Origin: Parvularcula maris
Lineage (GTDB): Bacteria > Pseudomonadota > Alphaproteobacteria > Caulobacterales > Parvularculaceae
Direction of reading: 5' to 3'
DNA: 64,000 bases
Assembly (NCBI RefSeq): GCF_024505085.1
Contig: NZ_JANIBC010000002.1
Span: 363,016 to 427,015, forward strand
Positions 8,012 through 16,115 of the stretch are shown in pieces (the stretch's first letter is position 1; every line of letters starts with the position of its first letter). Made by a program: the position numbers and the translations under genes. The notes under the pieces are model-generated. The model saw only the letters and a program-made list of their open reading frames with translations. It searched no databases and was not told where the DNA came from.

Positions 8012-8643
8012 CTGGATTTGTAAGTGTCGAGGCCGCCGCCGAAGAGCTGCGCCAGGGCCGTTTCGTCATCATCGCCGACGACGAGGGCCGCGAGAACGAG
8101 GGCGACCTCGTCATCGCCGCCGAGTTCGCCGATGCCGCCGCCGTCAATTTCTGCGCCGTGCATGGAAGGGGCCTCATCTGCTGTGCCCTCGACCCCGCGA
8201 TCATCGAGCACCTGAAGCTCAAACCCATGGTCCCGCAGGAGGACAACCAGTCCGGCTTCGGTACCGCCTTCACCGTGTCGGTCGAGGCGCGGGAGGGGGT
8301 CACCACCGGCATCTCCGCAGGCGACCGTGCCCGGACCATCGAGGTGCTGATCGATCCTGAAGCGAGGCCCTCGGACCTTGTCTCCCCCGGCCACATGTTC
8401 CCCCTTCGCGCCCATCCAGGTGGCGTCCGCGCCCGCGGCGGCCAGACCGAAGCCTCCGTCGAGCTCTCCAAGATCGCAGGTCTTCGCCCCGGCGCGGTCA
8501 TCTGTGAGGTGATGAACGAGGACGGCACCATGGCGAGGCGCGACGACCTTCTCGCCTTCTCCGAGAAGCACAACATCCCCATCACCACCACCGAGGCGAT
8601 CAAGGAGTATCTGATCGGCCTCTCCAGCATGGCGGCGGAGTAG
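8008..8643 (+). CDS. ribB: 3,4-dihydroxy-2-butanone 4-phosphate synthase
   Basis: A 211-residue monofunctional RibB. The signature DDEGRENEGDL provides metal and substrate-binding acidic residues, and HPGGVRARGGQTEASVEL and EVMNEDGTMAR are typical. It makes the four-carbon unit of lumazine from ribulose 5-phosphate. ATG 8008 has TAGGAG seven bases upstream, and its first bases overlap the preceding stop. Many alphaproteobacteria have a RibBA fusion in this operon. Here no RibA (GTP cyclohydrolase II) domain follows, so that step must be encoded elsewhere. Confidence 0.95.
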   Translation: MTGFVSVEAAAEELRQGRFVIIADDEGRENEGDLVIAAEFADAAAVNFCAVHGRGLICCALDPAIIEHLKLKPMVPQEDNQSGFGTAFTVSVEAREGVTTGISAGDRARTIEVLIDPEARPSDLVSPGHMFPLRAHPGGVRARGGQTEASVELSKIAGLRPGAVICEVMNEDGTMARRDDLLAFSEKHNIPITTTEAIKEYLIGLSSMAAE

Positions 8644-8645
8644 CC

Positions 8646-8978
8646 ATGGCCTCGCGCCAGGAAACCGTCGACTATATCGTCGAACAAACGTCGGATGCAG
8701 GGGACGTCCGTGCCAGGAGGATGTTCGGCGAGTACGGCATGCACTGCGACGGCAAGTTCGTGGCGCTGATCTGCGACGACCGGTTCTTCGTCAAGGCGAC
8801 GAAGCCCGGCCTGGCCCTCCTCGGCGAGCACGAGACCGCCGCGCCCTATGACGGCGCGAAACCCTACCCCATCGTCTCCGAAGAGCGTTGGGACGACCGC
8901 GCCTTCATGAGCGAGTTGATCCGGGTCACGGCAAGTGCCCTGCCCGCCCCCAAACCAAAGAAGAAAGCCAAGACATGA
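8646..8978 (+). CDS. TfoX/Sxy N-terminal-domain protein
   Basis: A 110-residue protein matching the TfoX N-terminal domain: VRARRMFGEYGMHCDGKF and ALICDDRFFVKATK, ending in a lysine-rich tail (KPKKKAKT). The full-length family member in gammaproteobacteria promotes competence gene expression. Stand-alone N-terminal domains are widespread and mostly uncharacterised. It starts two bases after the ribB stop, and its TGA overlaps the ribH ATG, so it belongs to the riboflavin operon. Why such a protein is placed here is unknown, and no regulatory role is claimed. Confidence 0.85.
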   Translation: MASRQETVDYIVEQTSDAGDVRARRMFGEYGMHCDGKFVALICDDRFFVKATKPGLALLGEHETAAPYDGAKPYPIVSEERWDDRAFMSELIRVTASALPAPKPKKKAKT

Positions 8979-9448
8979 AACGCATCGAAGGAAGCGGCTC
9001 CGGCGCCAGCCTGCGCATCTGCGTCATCGACACCCAATGGAACGACTTCATCGTCGGCAGGCTGACGGAGGGCGCACTCGCCACCCTGCACCGTAGCGGA
9101 GTCGACGACGGCAACATCGCCCACGTCACCGTACCCGGCGCGTTCGAGCTGCCGCTCGCCTGCAAGACCGCCGCTGAAACCGGCCGCTACGACGCCATCG
9201 TCGCGCTCGGCTGCGTCATCAGAGGCGCCACCACCCACTACGATTTCGTCGCGGGCGAGGCAGCGAAGGGCATCGCCAAGGTGGGTCTTGACACCGGCGT
9301 CCCGGTCGTCTTCGGCGTGCTGACCACCGAGACCATCGAGCAGGCCATCGAGCGCGCCGGCACCAAGCTCGGCAATAAGGGCGCCGAAGCCGCCGCCTGC
9401 GCCGTCGAGACCGCCAACACCCTCAAAGCGATCAAGGAGGCCGAGTGA
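8975..9448 (+). CDS. ribH: 6,7-dimethyl-8-ribityllumazine synthase
   Basis: A 157-residue lumazine synthase with the family motifs FNDF-like (WNDFIVGRL), [27 protein letters not shown] and [10 protein letters not shown]. It condenses the pyrimidine from the RibD branch with the RibB product; the proteins form pentamers or icosahedra. ATG 8975 overlaps the previous stop. Its own TGA shares a base with the folE ATG. In Caulobacter-like operons ribH is usually followed by nusB; here it is followed by folE. Confidence 0.95.
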   Translation: MKRIEGSGSGASLRICVIDTQWNDFIVGRLTEGALATLHRSGVDDGNIAHVTVPGAFELPLACKTAAETGRYDAIVALGCVIRGATTHYDFVAGEAAKGIAKVGLDTGVPVVFGVLTTETIEQAIERAGTKLGNKGAEAAACAVETANTLKAIKEAE

Positions 9449-10020
9449 TGGCCGAGCGCCCCACCCGCGAAGACGCCCAAGCCGCCGTCCGTACCTTGCT
9501 CGCCTATATCGGCGACGACCCCGACCGCGAGGGCCTGATCGACACGCCCAAGCGCTTCGTCAAGGCCTATGACGACTGGTTCAAGGGGTACAAGGAGGAC
9601 CCCGAAGAGGTTCTCTCGCGCACCTTCGAGGAGGTGGAGGGCTATGACGACCTCGTGCTCCTCAAGGACATCAAGCTCGAGAGCCACTGCGAGCACCACG
9701 TGGCTCCCATCCTCGGCAAGGCGCACGTCGCCTACCTGCCCGAGGGCCGGGTTGTCGGCCTCTCCAAGCTCGCCCGCCTGGTCGACATCTACGCCAAGCG
9801 CCTGCAGAGCCAAGAAATCCTCAACGAGCAGATCGCCCGCACCATCGAGAAGGTGCTCAAGCCTCGCGGCGTGGCGGTGGTCATCGACGCCACCCACCAG
9901 TGCATCTCGACCAGAGGAACGCATAAGGACGAAGTGTCCTGCGTGACCCGGACGTTCCTTGGCGAGTTTAAGACCGATCCGAGGCTCGAGGACCGGTTCT
10001 TCCGGCTGATTGGGTCGTAG
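9448..10020 (+). CDS. folE: GTP cyclohydrolase I
   Basis: A 190-residue FolE. The conserved core includes [20 protein letters not shown], whose Cys and His residues bind catalytic zinc, then [17 protein letters not shown] and [12 protein letters not shown] with the second zinc cysteine. It converts GTP to dihydroneopterin triphosphate for folate synthesis. ATG 9448 is preceded by AAGGAGG at optimal spacing. An in-frame GTG at 9445 is possible but worse placed. It is the last gene of the FMN-riboswitch operon. GTP is also the riboflavin precursor, but FolE does not supply the riboflavin pathway, so its presence under FMN control is unusual. Confidence 0.95.
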   Translation: MAERPTREDAQAAVRTLLAYIGDDPDREGLIDTPKRFVKAYDDWFKGYKEDPEEVLSRTFEEVEGYDDLVLLKDIKLESHCEHHVAPILGKAHVAYLPEGRVVGLSKLARLVDIYAKRLQSQEILNEQIARTIEKVLKPRGVAVVIDATHQCISTRGTHKDEVSCVTRTFLGEFKTDPRLEDRFFRLIGS

Positions 10021-10028
10021 CGCCTCGG

Positions 10029-10143
10029 CCCCCTCAGCCTGCCGGCAGCTCCCCCACCAGTGGGGGAGCGAAGTAGATAGCCAACGCCGGTCACAGCCTC
10101 CCTCCCCCATCCCATGGGGGAGGTGCCCGAAGGGCGGAGGGGG
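10029..10143. repeat. Dispersed palindromic repeat, family B, copy 2
   Basis: It shares the ordered modules CCCTCAGCCTGCCGGCAGCTC, GGGGGAGCGAAGTAGA and GGGGGAGGTGCCCGAAGGG with 1285-1402. It fills the gap between the convergent folE and ybgC genes and could act as a bidirectional terminator. Confidence 0.75.
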
Positions 10144-10146
10144 CAG

Positions 10147-10563
10147 CTACCCCGTCAGCTCGTCCATTCGCTGATTCATCGCCTCCGGCATCCGCCGGGG
10201 GCGGCCTTCGAGCGTGATGACCGCCACCGTCACCACAGCCTCAGCGAGCAGCGTCTCTCCGCGCCATATCTTCTGATCAAAGATCATCTTGGCACCCTTC
10301 GCACTTTGAAGAATCGTCTCCACAGTGATAATGTCGTCCAGCTTCGCGGGCACCTTGTAGCGGATGTCGAGCCCCGCCACGGCGAAGGTGCAGGGATCGT
10401 CCGTCTCCATCAGCGCGCCCAGGTCCGAGAAGCTGGCCCGCAGCGCCTCCGTCCGCCCTCGCTCGAAATACTTCACGTAGTTCGCGTGGTAGACGATGCC
10501 GGTGACATCGGTGTCTTCGAAATAGATGCGGTAGTCGGAGCGGTTGGTTCGCAAGGGGTGCAT
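10147..10563 (-). CDS. ybgC: Tol-Pal-associated acyl-CoA thioesterase (YbgC, hotdog fold)
   Basis: A 138-residue hotdog-fold thioesterase. The start is set at ATG 10561-10563 ([19 protein letters not shown]); a longer in-frame reading would overlap ruvB. The motif YFEDTDVTGIVYHANYVKY holds the catalytic Asp. Family members hydrolyse short acyl-CoAs or act in phospholipid metabolism near the Tol-Pal system. ruvC-ruvA-ruvB-ybgC followed by tolQRAB-pal is a common order. Here the run stops after ybgC and meets the convergent riboflavin operon, so tol-pal is elsewhere. Its ATG shares one base with the ruvB stop. Confidence 0.92.
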   Translation of the reverse strand: MHPLRTNRSDYRIYFEDTDVTGIVYHANYVKYFERGRTEALRASFSDLGALMETDDPCTFAVAGLDIRYKVPAKLDDIITVETILQSAKGAKMIFDQKIWRGETLLAEAVVTVAVITLEGRPRRMPEAMNQRMDELTG

Positions 10564-11576
10564 CAGAAAAGCTCCGGGTCTCGGGTGGGGGCGGCAAGGC
10601 CTAAATGCTTCCAAGCGCGGTCGCTGATGACGCGGCCCCTGGGGGTTCGCTGGATGAAGCCCTGTTGCAGAAGGTAGGGCTCGATCACGTCCTCGATGGC
10701 GTCGCGCCCCTCGGAAAGGCTGGCTGCAATCGTCTCCACACCGACGGGCCCGCCGCCGAAATGCTCGGCGATAGTACGCAGGTAGCGGCGGTCGAGACCG
10801 TCGAGGCCCCGCTCGTCCACGTCGAGCCTCGCCAGCGCCTTGGCCGCCACTTCGCGGTCGATCGTGCCGTCACCCTCCACGGCGGCCACGTCGCGGACCC
10901 GGCGAAGAAGACGCCCGGTGATCCTCGGTGTACCACGGCTTCGGCGGGCGATCTCCATTGCGCCGTCATCGGTAATGGACGTGCCGAGCTTCGTCGCCGC
11001 GCGCCGCACGATCCGCGAGAGGTCCTCCGGCTCGTAGAAGTCGAGCCTGAGCGGAATGCCGAAGCGGTCCAGAAGCGGCTTGGTCAGTAGTCCCGAGCGA
11101 GTCGTGGCGCCCACCAAGGTAAAGCGCGGCAGGTCGATCTTGACCGAGCGCGCGGACGGCCCTTCGCCGATGATGAGGTCGAGGTGGAAATCCTCCATGG
11201 CCGGGTAGAGGATCTCCTCGACGGCCGGTGTCAGCCGGTGGATCTCGTCGATGAAGAGCACGTCCCTCGCCTCAAGCCCCGTGAGGAGCGCCGCCAGGTC
11301 CCCCGCCTTGGAGATGACCGGGCCGGAGGTGGCGCGGAAACCGACACCGAGCTCGTTAGCCACGATCTGCGCCAGGGTCGTTTTGCCGAGGCCGGGCGGG
11401 CCGAAGAAGAGGGCGTGGTCCATCGCCTCGTCCCGGCCCTTGGCCGCCTCGACGAAGACGGAGAGGTTGTCCGTGACGCTCCGCTGGCCGACAAAATCCT
11501 TGAGGTATTTCGGGCGCAGCGCCGCGTCGTCGTCCGTAGGCTGACGCTCAGGCTCGGTGATCCGCTCGTCGGTCAT
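10563..11576 (-). CDS. ruvB: Holliday junction branch migration helicase RuvB
   Basis: A 337-residue AAA+ ATPase. Walker A is [13 protein letters not shown], Walker [10 protein letters not shown], sensor 1 GATTRSG, and there is a C-terminal winged helix ([21 protein letters not shown]). The hexamer drives branch migration of Holliday junctions together with RuvA. The start overlaps the ruvA stop (11573-11576), giving a compact ruvCAB-ybgC operon on the minus strand. Confidence 0.97.
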   Translation of the reverse strand: MTDERITEPERQPTDDDAALRPKYLKDFVGQRSVTDNLSVFVEAAKGRDEAMDHALFFGPPGLGKTTLAQIVANELGVGFRATSGPVISKAGDLAALLTGLEARDVLFIDEIHRLTPAVEEILYPAMEDFHLDLIIGEGPSARSVKIDLPRFTLVGATTRSGLLTKPLLDRFGIPLRLDFYEPEDLSRIVRRAATKLGTSITDDGAMEIARRSRGTPRITGRLLRRVRDVAAVEGDGTIDREVAAKALARLDVDERGLDGLDRRYLRTIAEHFGGGPVGVETIAASLSEGRDAIEDVIEPYLLQQGFIQRTPRGRVISDRAWKHLGLAAPTRDPELF

Positions 11577-12190
11577 CTCGGCGCCAGCAGTTTGAGGGCG
11601 GCGGGGATGAGGGCCTCGACCGGCATGTCTTCATCGCTGCCCTTGGCATCGGCCACGGCAGCACGCGCGGACGCCTCATCATAGCCGAGATTGACGAGCG
11701 CCGATACCGCCTCGTAGCCCGCACCCGTCACCTGGCTCGCCGCAGGATGGCTCGCTTCCGGCACGGCCAGGGGTGCGCGGCCCGCGAAGACACCCGCGGT
11801 CTTGTCCTTCAACTCGGTGACGATCCGTGTAGCAAGCTTCGGCCCCACGCCCTGTGCCCGCGCCACGGCCGTCTTGTCGCCGAGGGTGATCGCGTCGAGC
11901 AGGGCGCCGGGCTTGAGCACCTGCAAGATCGCCAGCGCCGCCTTGCTACCCACCCCTTGCACGCTCTGCAGCATACGGAAGCAGCGGCGCTCGTCCTCGG
12001 TCTCGAAAGCGACGAGGCGGATGAAGGTTTCAGCCACCAGGGTCTCGACGGCCACGGCGACATCCTCCCCCACCACCATCTTGGCGAGGGTCCGCGGCGC
12101 GCAGCCAACCTCGTAGCCGACGCCGTTCACGTCGATGATCGCCGTATCCGCGCTGACGCTCAGCACAGAGCCTTTCAGGTGACCGATCAT
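11573..12190 (-). CDS. ruvA: Holliday junction branch migration protein RuvA
   Basis: A 205-residue protein beginning [12 protein letters not shown]. The N-terminal OB fold is followed by helix-hairpin-helix motifs ([17 protein letters not shown] and [18 protein letters not shown]) that contact the junction, and a C-terminal domain III ([16 protein letters not shown]) that binds RuvB. ATG 12190 overlaps the ruvC TGA by four bases. The longer upstream reading of the frame runs antisense-like through ruvC and is not coding. Confidence 0.97.
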   Translation of the reverse strand: MIGHLKGSVLSVSADTAIIDVNGVGYEVGCAPRTLAKMVVGEDVAVAVETLVAETFIRLVAFETEDERRCFRMLQSVQGVGSKAALAILQVLKPGALLDAITLGDKTAVARAQGVGPKLATRIVTELKDKTAGVFAGRAPLAVPEASHPAASQVTGAGYEAVSALVNLGYDEASARAAVADAKGSDEDMPVEALIPAALKLLAPR

Positions 12191-12684
12191 GACGCCGTCA
12201 GCATCCGCGCCTTGCGGTGGAAGGAGTGGCACAGGGCGATGGCCAGCGCGTCGGCGGCATCGGCGCTCTCGGCGCGGCTGCCTGGCAGCAGCCTCGATAC
12301 CATGTCGGAAACTTGGGTCTTGTCCGCATGGCCGGTGCCGACCACGGACTTCTTGATCAGGTTGGCCGCGTACTCTGCCACCTCGATCCCGTACCGCGCG
12401 GGGGCGAGAAGGCACACACCCCTTGCCTGGCCGAGCTTCAGCGCGGAGCGAGGGTCGCGGTTGACGAAGGTCTCTTCGACGGCGGCCTCCTGGGGTTTCT
12501 GATCGTTCAGCACACGTTCCAGACCGTCCAGCAGAGCACACAGCCTTGTCGCCAGCTCGTCCTTCGGCGAGGGGCTGATCCGGCCCGATGCGATATAGCG
12601 CAAACGGCTGCCCTCCGCCTCGATGACCCCCCAGCCGCAATGGCGAAGGCCAGGGTCGATGCCGATGATGCGCACGCTGCTCAT
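12187..12684 (-). CDS. ruvC: Holliday junction resolvase RuvC
   Basis: A 165-residue RNase H-fold endonuclease. Catalytic acidic residues appear in IIGIDPGLRHCGWG (first Asp), AAVEETFVNRDP (Glu) and ADAADALAIALCH (C-terminal Asp pair). It makes symmetric nicks to resolve Holliday junctions. It is first in the ruvC-ruvA-ruvB-ybgC operon. The upstream 116 bases contain half of a family C repeat. Confidence 0.96.
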   Translation of the reverse strand: MSSVRIIGIDPGLRHCGWGVIEAEGSRLRYIASGRISPSPKDELATRLCALLDGLERVLNDQKPQEAAVEETFVNRDPRSALKLGQARGVCLLAPARYGIEVAEYAANLIKKSVVGTGHADKTQVSDMVSRLLPGSRAESADAADALAIALCHSFHRKARMLTAS

Positions 12685-12745
12685 GGGAGGACACGCTTTG
12701 TTCTCATGGTGTTTGTCATGCCCCGCGCTGCTCGATGTCGCAAGG

Positions 12746-12792
12746 CCCCTCTCCCCACATCGAAGATGTAGACCTCTCCCTAGGGAGAGGTG
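12746..12792. repeat. Dispersed repeat, family C, half copy 1
   Basis: CCCCTCTCCC..CATCGAAGATGTAGACCTCTCCCTAGGGAGAGGT contains two small hairpins. The same half-element is seen at 25313-25442, 29473-29587 and 47826-47938, where it is paired. Confidence 0.65.
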
Positions 12793-12800
12793 GTAGCGTC

Positions 12801-13439
12801 CTACGAAAGCGCCTCGACAAAGGCGCGCATCCCCGCGGCAGGGCCGCCTTCGGCGTTCCAGATCGCGCTAGAGATAGCCACGAAATCCGCTCCCGCCTCC
12901 ACCAGTCCCCTCGCGGTAGCCGGGGTGATCCCGCCAATCGCCACCTGGGGGACGGTCGCCATGGCCTGCCACCTTGTCAGCACGTCCGGCTCGGCGTGGT
13001 GAAGGGATTCCTTCGTGCTCGTCGGGAAGAAGGCGCCGAAGGCGACATAGTCCGCCCCCGCCTCGCCCGCTTCCATGGCAAGGTGGATCGAGCCGTGACA
13101 GGTGACGCCGATATCCTTGCCCTCTCCCAGAAGCTTGCGCGCCTCGGCGACGGTGCCGTCGGACTGGCCGAGATGCACGCCGTCCGCCCCTGCCAGCTTG
13201 GCAAGATCAGCCCGGTCGTTGACGAGGAAGCCTGTCCCCATCCGCTCGCAGACCGGCATGAGCGCTTCGGCAGCGCGCAGCACCTCATCGTCGGAAGCGC
13301 CCTTCAGGCGGAGCTGCAGGCATGCCGCCTCGGCGTTCGTGCCCGCGCCCTCGCCGAGGACGGCGGCGAGCTGCTCAGTGAAGGCGTCGAGGTCGTGAAC
13401 GGCTGGCGGCGTGATAAGGTAGAGGAGGCCTTGGGACAT
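12801..13439 (-). CDS. thiE: Thiamine phosphate synthase
   Basis: A 212-residue TIM-barrel enzyme. Markers include LQLRLKG near the N-terminus, FLVNDRADLAKLAGADGVHLGQ (core of the pyrophosphate and pyrimidine site), GADYVAFGAFFPTSTK, and the phosphate-binding VAIGGITPATARGLVEAGADF. It couples HMP pyrophosphate and thiazole phosphate to give thiamine monophosphate. It is a stand-alone gene. The upstream gap holds family A repeat 2. Confidence 0.93.
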   Translation of the reverse strand: MSQGLLYLITPPAVHDLDAFTEQLAAVLGEGAGTNAEAACLQLRLKGASDDEVLRAAEALMPVCERMGTGFLVNDRADLAKLAGADGVHLGQSDGTVAEARKLLGEGKDIGVTCHGSIHLAMEAGEAGADYVAFGAFFPTSTKESLHHAEPDVLTRWQAMATVPQVAIGGITPATARGLVEAGADFVAISSAIWNAEGGPAAGMRAFVEALS

Positions 13440-13467
13440 GGGCCGGCTTTAGGCGAGCCTCCGCGCG

Positions 13468-13585
13468 CCGTCATCCCGGAAAGCCGAAGGCTTATCCGGG
13501 ACCCATAGCCTGACGAATGCTGAAGAGAAGAAGACGGAAACAGTCCTTGGATCCCGGATAGCGCTGCGCGCTTCCGGGATGACGG
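13468..13585. repeat. Dispersed palindromic repeat, family A, copy 2
   Basis: CCGTCATCCCGGAA at the left pairs with TTCCGGGATGACGG at the right. Inner TTATCCGGGACC faces GGATCCCGGATA. It lies between thiE and coq4. Compare 3430-3563. Confidence 0.85.
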
Positions 13586-13589
13586 GGTG

Positions 13590-14354
13590 CTACGCCGCCT
13601 GCGGCTGCACCAGGGACAGAAGGCGCTCCTGGGACAGACCCGCATAGACAGGGTCCGGCACGATGTTCAGCTCCTCGCGCACCTCGCGCAAAGGCCTGTC
13701 GAGGAGCGCCGGGAAGTCGGTGACGATGAGGTCCGCCGAGCGCTCGCCCATCAGCCTTGCATTGGTCATGATCTTGAAGACCGGAATCTCCGGCGCCTCG
13801 GACTTGATACGGAAGCTCGCCAGTGCCGCGAGGTACCGGATGCCCCGCGCCCCGCTGATCCTGGTGGTGTAGTTGAGAAGCGCCGCCTCGCCCAAGCTGT
13901 CCCGGTTGTAGCCCGTCAGCACGTGGTACATGTCGTGGGTCAGGTTCTGGAACCAGATGAAGGCCGCGTATTCGGGATAGGCGGCCTTGAACTCTTCGGT
14001 GATGAGCCCGTCCGCGTGGTAGGCCTCGGACACGCCGTCGGTGCGCAGGTTCTCGCGGTCCATGAACTCGGCATAGGTCCGCCCCACCGTGCCCACGGGC
14101 AGCTCCCGCAACCGCGCCCGGTCGTCAAGCGCCCGCAAAATATAGGTCGGGTCTTCCCCCGTCAGGATCTCCCCGTTACGGCTCGCCATCCACCGCTTGA
14201 AGGCGGGAAGCATGCTGAGGCCGGCGATATTGGCGCTGAACTTGAAGACCTGGGAGGTGTCCTCCTTGTCCCGCATCAGCCCGAAAAAGGCAGCCAGCGA
14301 TTTGTCCGGCCTGATCGGCGGCGGGGGCGGGAACATACCGTCACGATAGGCCAT
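13590..14354 (-). CDS. Ubiquinone biosynthesis protein Coq4 family
   Basis: A 254-residue protein of the Coq4 family. The zinc-binding signature HDxxH-(x11)-E is present as H140, D141, H144 and E156 (NLTHDMYHVLTGYNRD, then E). In eukaryotes COQ4 organises the CoQ complex and takes part in C1 oxidative decarboxylation. Many alphaproteobacteria have homologues. ATG 14354 (MAYRDGMF) has GGAGG seven bases upstream; an ATG five codons further upstream is in frame but contains the ribosome binding site. It stands alone between two repeats and a membrane protein gene. Confidence 0.88.
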   Translation of the reverse strand: MAYRDGMFPPPPPIRPDKSLAAFFGLMRDKEDTSQVFKFSANIAGLSMLPAFKRWMASRNGEILTGEDPTYILRALDDRARLRELPVGTVGRTYAEFMDRENLRTDGVSEAYHADGLITEEFKAAYPEYAAFIWFQNLTHDMYHVLTGYNRDSLGEAALLNYTTRISGARGIRYLAALASFRIKSEAPEIPVFKIMTNARLMGERSADLIVTDFPALLDRPLREVREELNIVPDPVYAGLSQERLLSLVQPQAA

Positions 14355-14448
14355 CGCTAAATCCTCCATCGCTCGTTGTCGTTCAGTGCATGACGGACGC
14401 AAAACCTGTACCGGCTTTCGCTGCCATGCACTCCTAGGGAGCAATGCT

Positions 14449-14964
14449 CTAAACTGTGGGCCGGTTCGGCTTCGGTCTAGAGGATGATCGCCTATCATTG
14501 TTATGCGCTTGGTCGATATGGCGAGGCCTCGCCATGAACCGGGGGGCCGCCTCCGTGGCGATCCGCGCCTCCGAGATGACGGCCCGCAAGGACACGGGGT
14601 CCTGCACCGGCGGCGTCCACACCCCCGAGCCGCCCGAGCCGTTGATCTCGAGTTTGCCGTAGCCAAAGATGCGCGAGAAGATGCTCTGGTGCAGGTTCAC
14701 GTTCTCGAGCGAGGAGAGCGGGATCTCGTTGGTGTAGCGGCTGATCACCCCGGACTTGAAGATGATCCTCTGGGTCGTCACCCCGAACTCGGTGGTCTGC
14801 ATGTAGATCTGGCTGACCAGGAACAAGAGCCCGCCGAACGTGCCGATCATCATCGACCCCACGGCGATCACCGCGTTCGCCTCCCCCTGCAGCGCCCGCC
14901 ACAGGAACCACGCCACCGGCCAGATCCCCACGGCGAAGAGGATGCTCCAGGACAAAAGCCGCAT
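14449..14964 (-). CDS. PH-domain (bPH2-type) membrane protein, start uncertain
   Basis: Two membrane segments (LLSWSILFAVGIWPVAWFLW and a GTFGGLLFLVSQIYM stretch) are followed by a bacterial pleckstrin-like domain: TEFGVTTQRIIFKSGVISR, IPLSSLENVNLHQS and FGYGKLEINGSGG. Function in the family is unknown. The first ATG (14962-14964) falls just before the first membrane segment and lacks a ribosome binding site. The reading frame stays open upstream to a stop at 15058-15060 and encodes YVSKSLPEHENLI, which resembles the usual N-terminus of this family. The real start is therefore probably a non-ATG codon such as CTG 15055-15057. Confidence 0.72.
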   Translation of the reverse strand: MRLLSWSILFAVGIWPVAWFLWRALQGEANAVIAVGSMMIGTFGGLLFLVSQIYMQTTEFGVTTQRIIFKSGVISRYTNEIPLSSLENVNLHQSIFSRIFGYGKLEINGSGGSGVWTPPVQDPVSLRAVISEARIATEAAPRFMARPRHIDQAHNNDRRSSSRPKPNRPTV

Positions 14965-15188
14965 CAGCCACGGAAACCGCGCGATGAGAATGAGGTTCTC
15001 GTGCTCGGGCAGGCTCTTGGAGACGTAAGGGGTGAACAGGGCGGGGCTCCGGTGCAGCTAGCAGTGAGGATGTAGCACGGGAAAGATAACGTTCGGCATA
15101 GGAAAGCCGTGAGGGCGGAGGCCGTAACGACTTGGCTCCCCGCAGAAATCCACGCAATCTAACAAACTCGGGCACATCATCGGCATGA

Positions 15189-16040
15189 ATGGGGAAGAGG
15201 CAGGTAGTGAGCGTACAAAGAGTACAAGGTTTCCTGAACGAGCTCAGCCGTCTTCGGCAGATGGCCGGGCACGTGAACGAGCAGACGATCCGCCCTGCCT
15301 TCCGAGACCTCCTCAGGGATTGGTGCCGAAGCGAGGAGCTGCACCTTCTAGAGGAGCACCCCCACACCACCGCCAAGAACAGGACCGTCTATCCCGACGG
15401 GACCATCGTCCACGATCTGCGCGTTCCCCACGGCTACTGGGAGGCGAAGGACACCAAGGACGATCTCGACGAAGAGATCGCGGACAAGCTCCGCAAGGGC
15501 TACCCAGACACCAACATCATCTACGAGAACGCAGCCGTCGCGGTCCTCCGCCAGAACGGGCGCTCGGTCATGCGCACGGACATGACCGAGCCGGAGGGCC
15601 TGTCCGAGCTTCTGACCCTGTTCTTCCGCTGGGAGCGGCCGGAGATCCGCGACTGGCGCTCCGCCGTGCGCCAGTTCCAAGCCGACCTCCCCGCCGTCGT
15701 CGAGCAGCTGCGTGAGCAGATCAGCGCTGCCTATGCCGCCAATGACGACTTCAGGGACAAGGCCGAAGACTTCCTCGACCACGCGCGCAGCACCATCAAT
15801 CCGATGATCGGCGAGGCCGACATCCGCGAGATGCTGATCCAGCACGTCCTGACCGAGGACATCTTCAACCACGTCTTCAACGACAGCGATTTCCACCGCG
15901 AGAACAACGTCGCCAAGACCCTCTACGATCTCGAGAAGCTGTTCTTCAGGGGCAAGGTCAAGCGCGGCACCCTCAAGGCGCTTGAGCCCTACTACGCCGC
16001 CATCCGCGCCGCCGCCGCCTCGATCACCTCCCACTGCTAG
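15189..16040 (+). pseudogene. N-terminal part of a fused nuclease/adenine DNA methylase, cut by an amber codon
   Basis: This 283-codon segment is in the same frame as the methylase half at 16116-18242. The two are separated only by TAG at 16038-16040 and 25 open codons. The segment holds a PD-(D/E)xK-like nuclease core: D76 in GTIVHDL and E85-x-K87 in YWEAKD. A helical linker follows. The residues directly after the stop (KQKFLKIIYEGFYQIYNPKA) continue the conserved linker into the methylase, so the ancestral protein was one chain of about 1017 residues, like single-chain type IIG/ISP-like restriction-modification enzymes. TAG for GAG (Glu) is a one-base change. It is either a true nonsense mutation, a suppressed stop or a sequencing error. 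Confidence 0.75.
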
Positions 16041-16115
16041 AAGCAGAAGTTCCTCAAGATCATCTATGAGGGCTTCTACCAGATCTACAACCCGAAGGCC
16101 GCCGACCGCCTGGGC

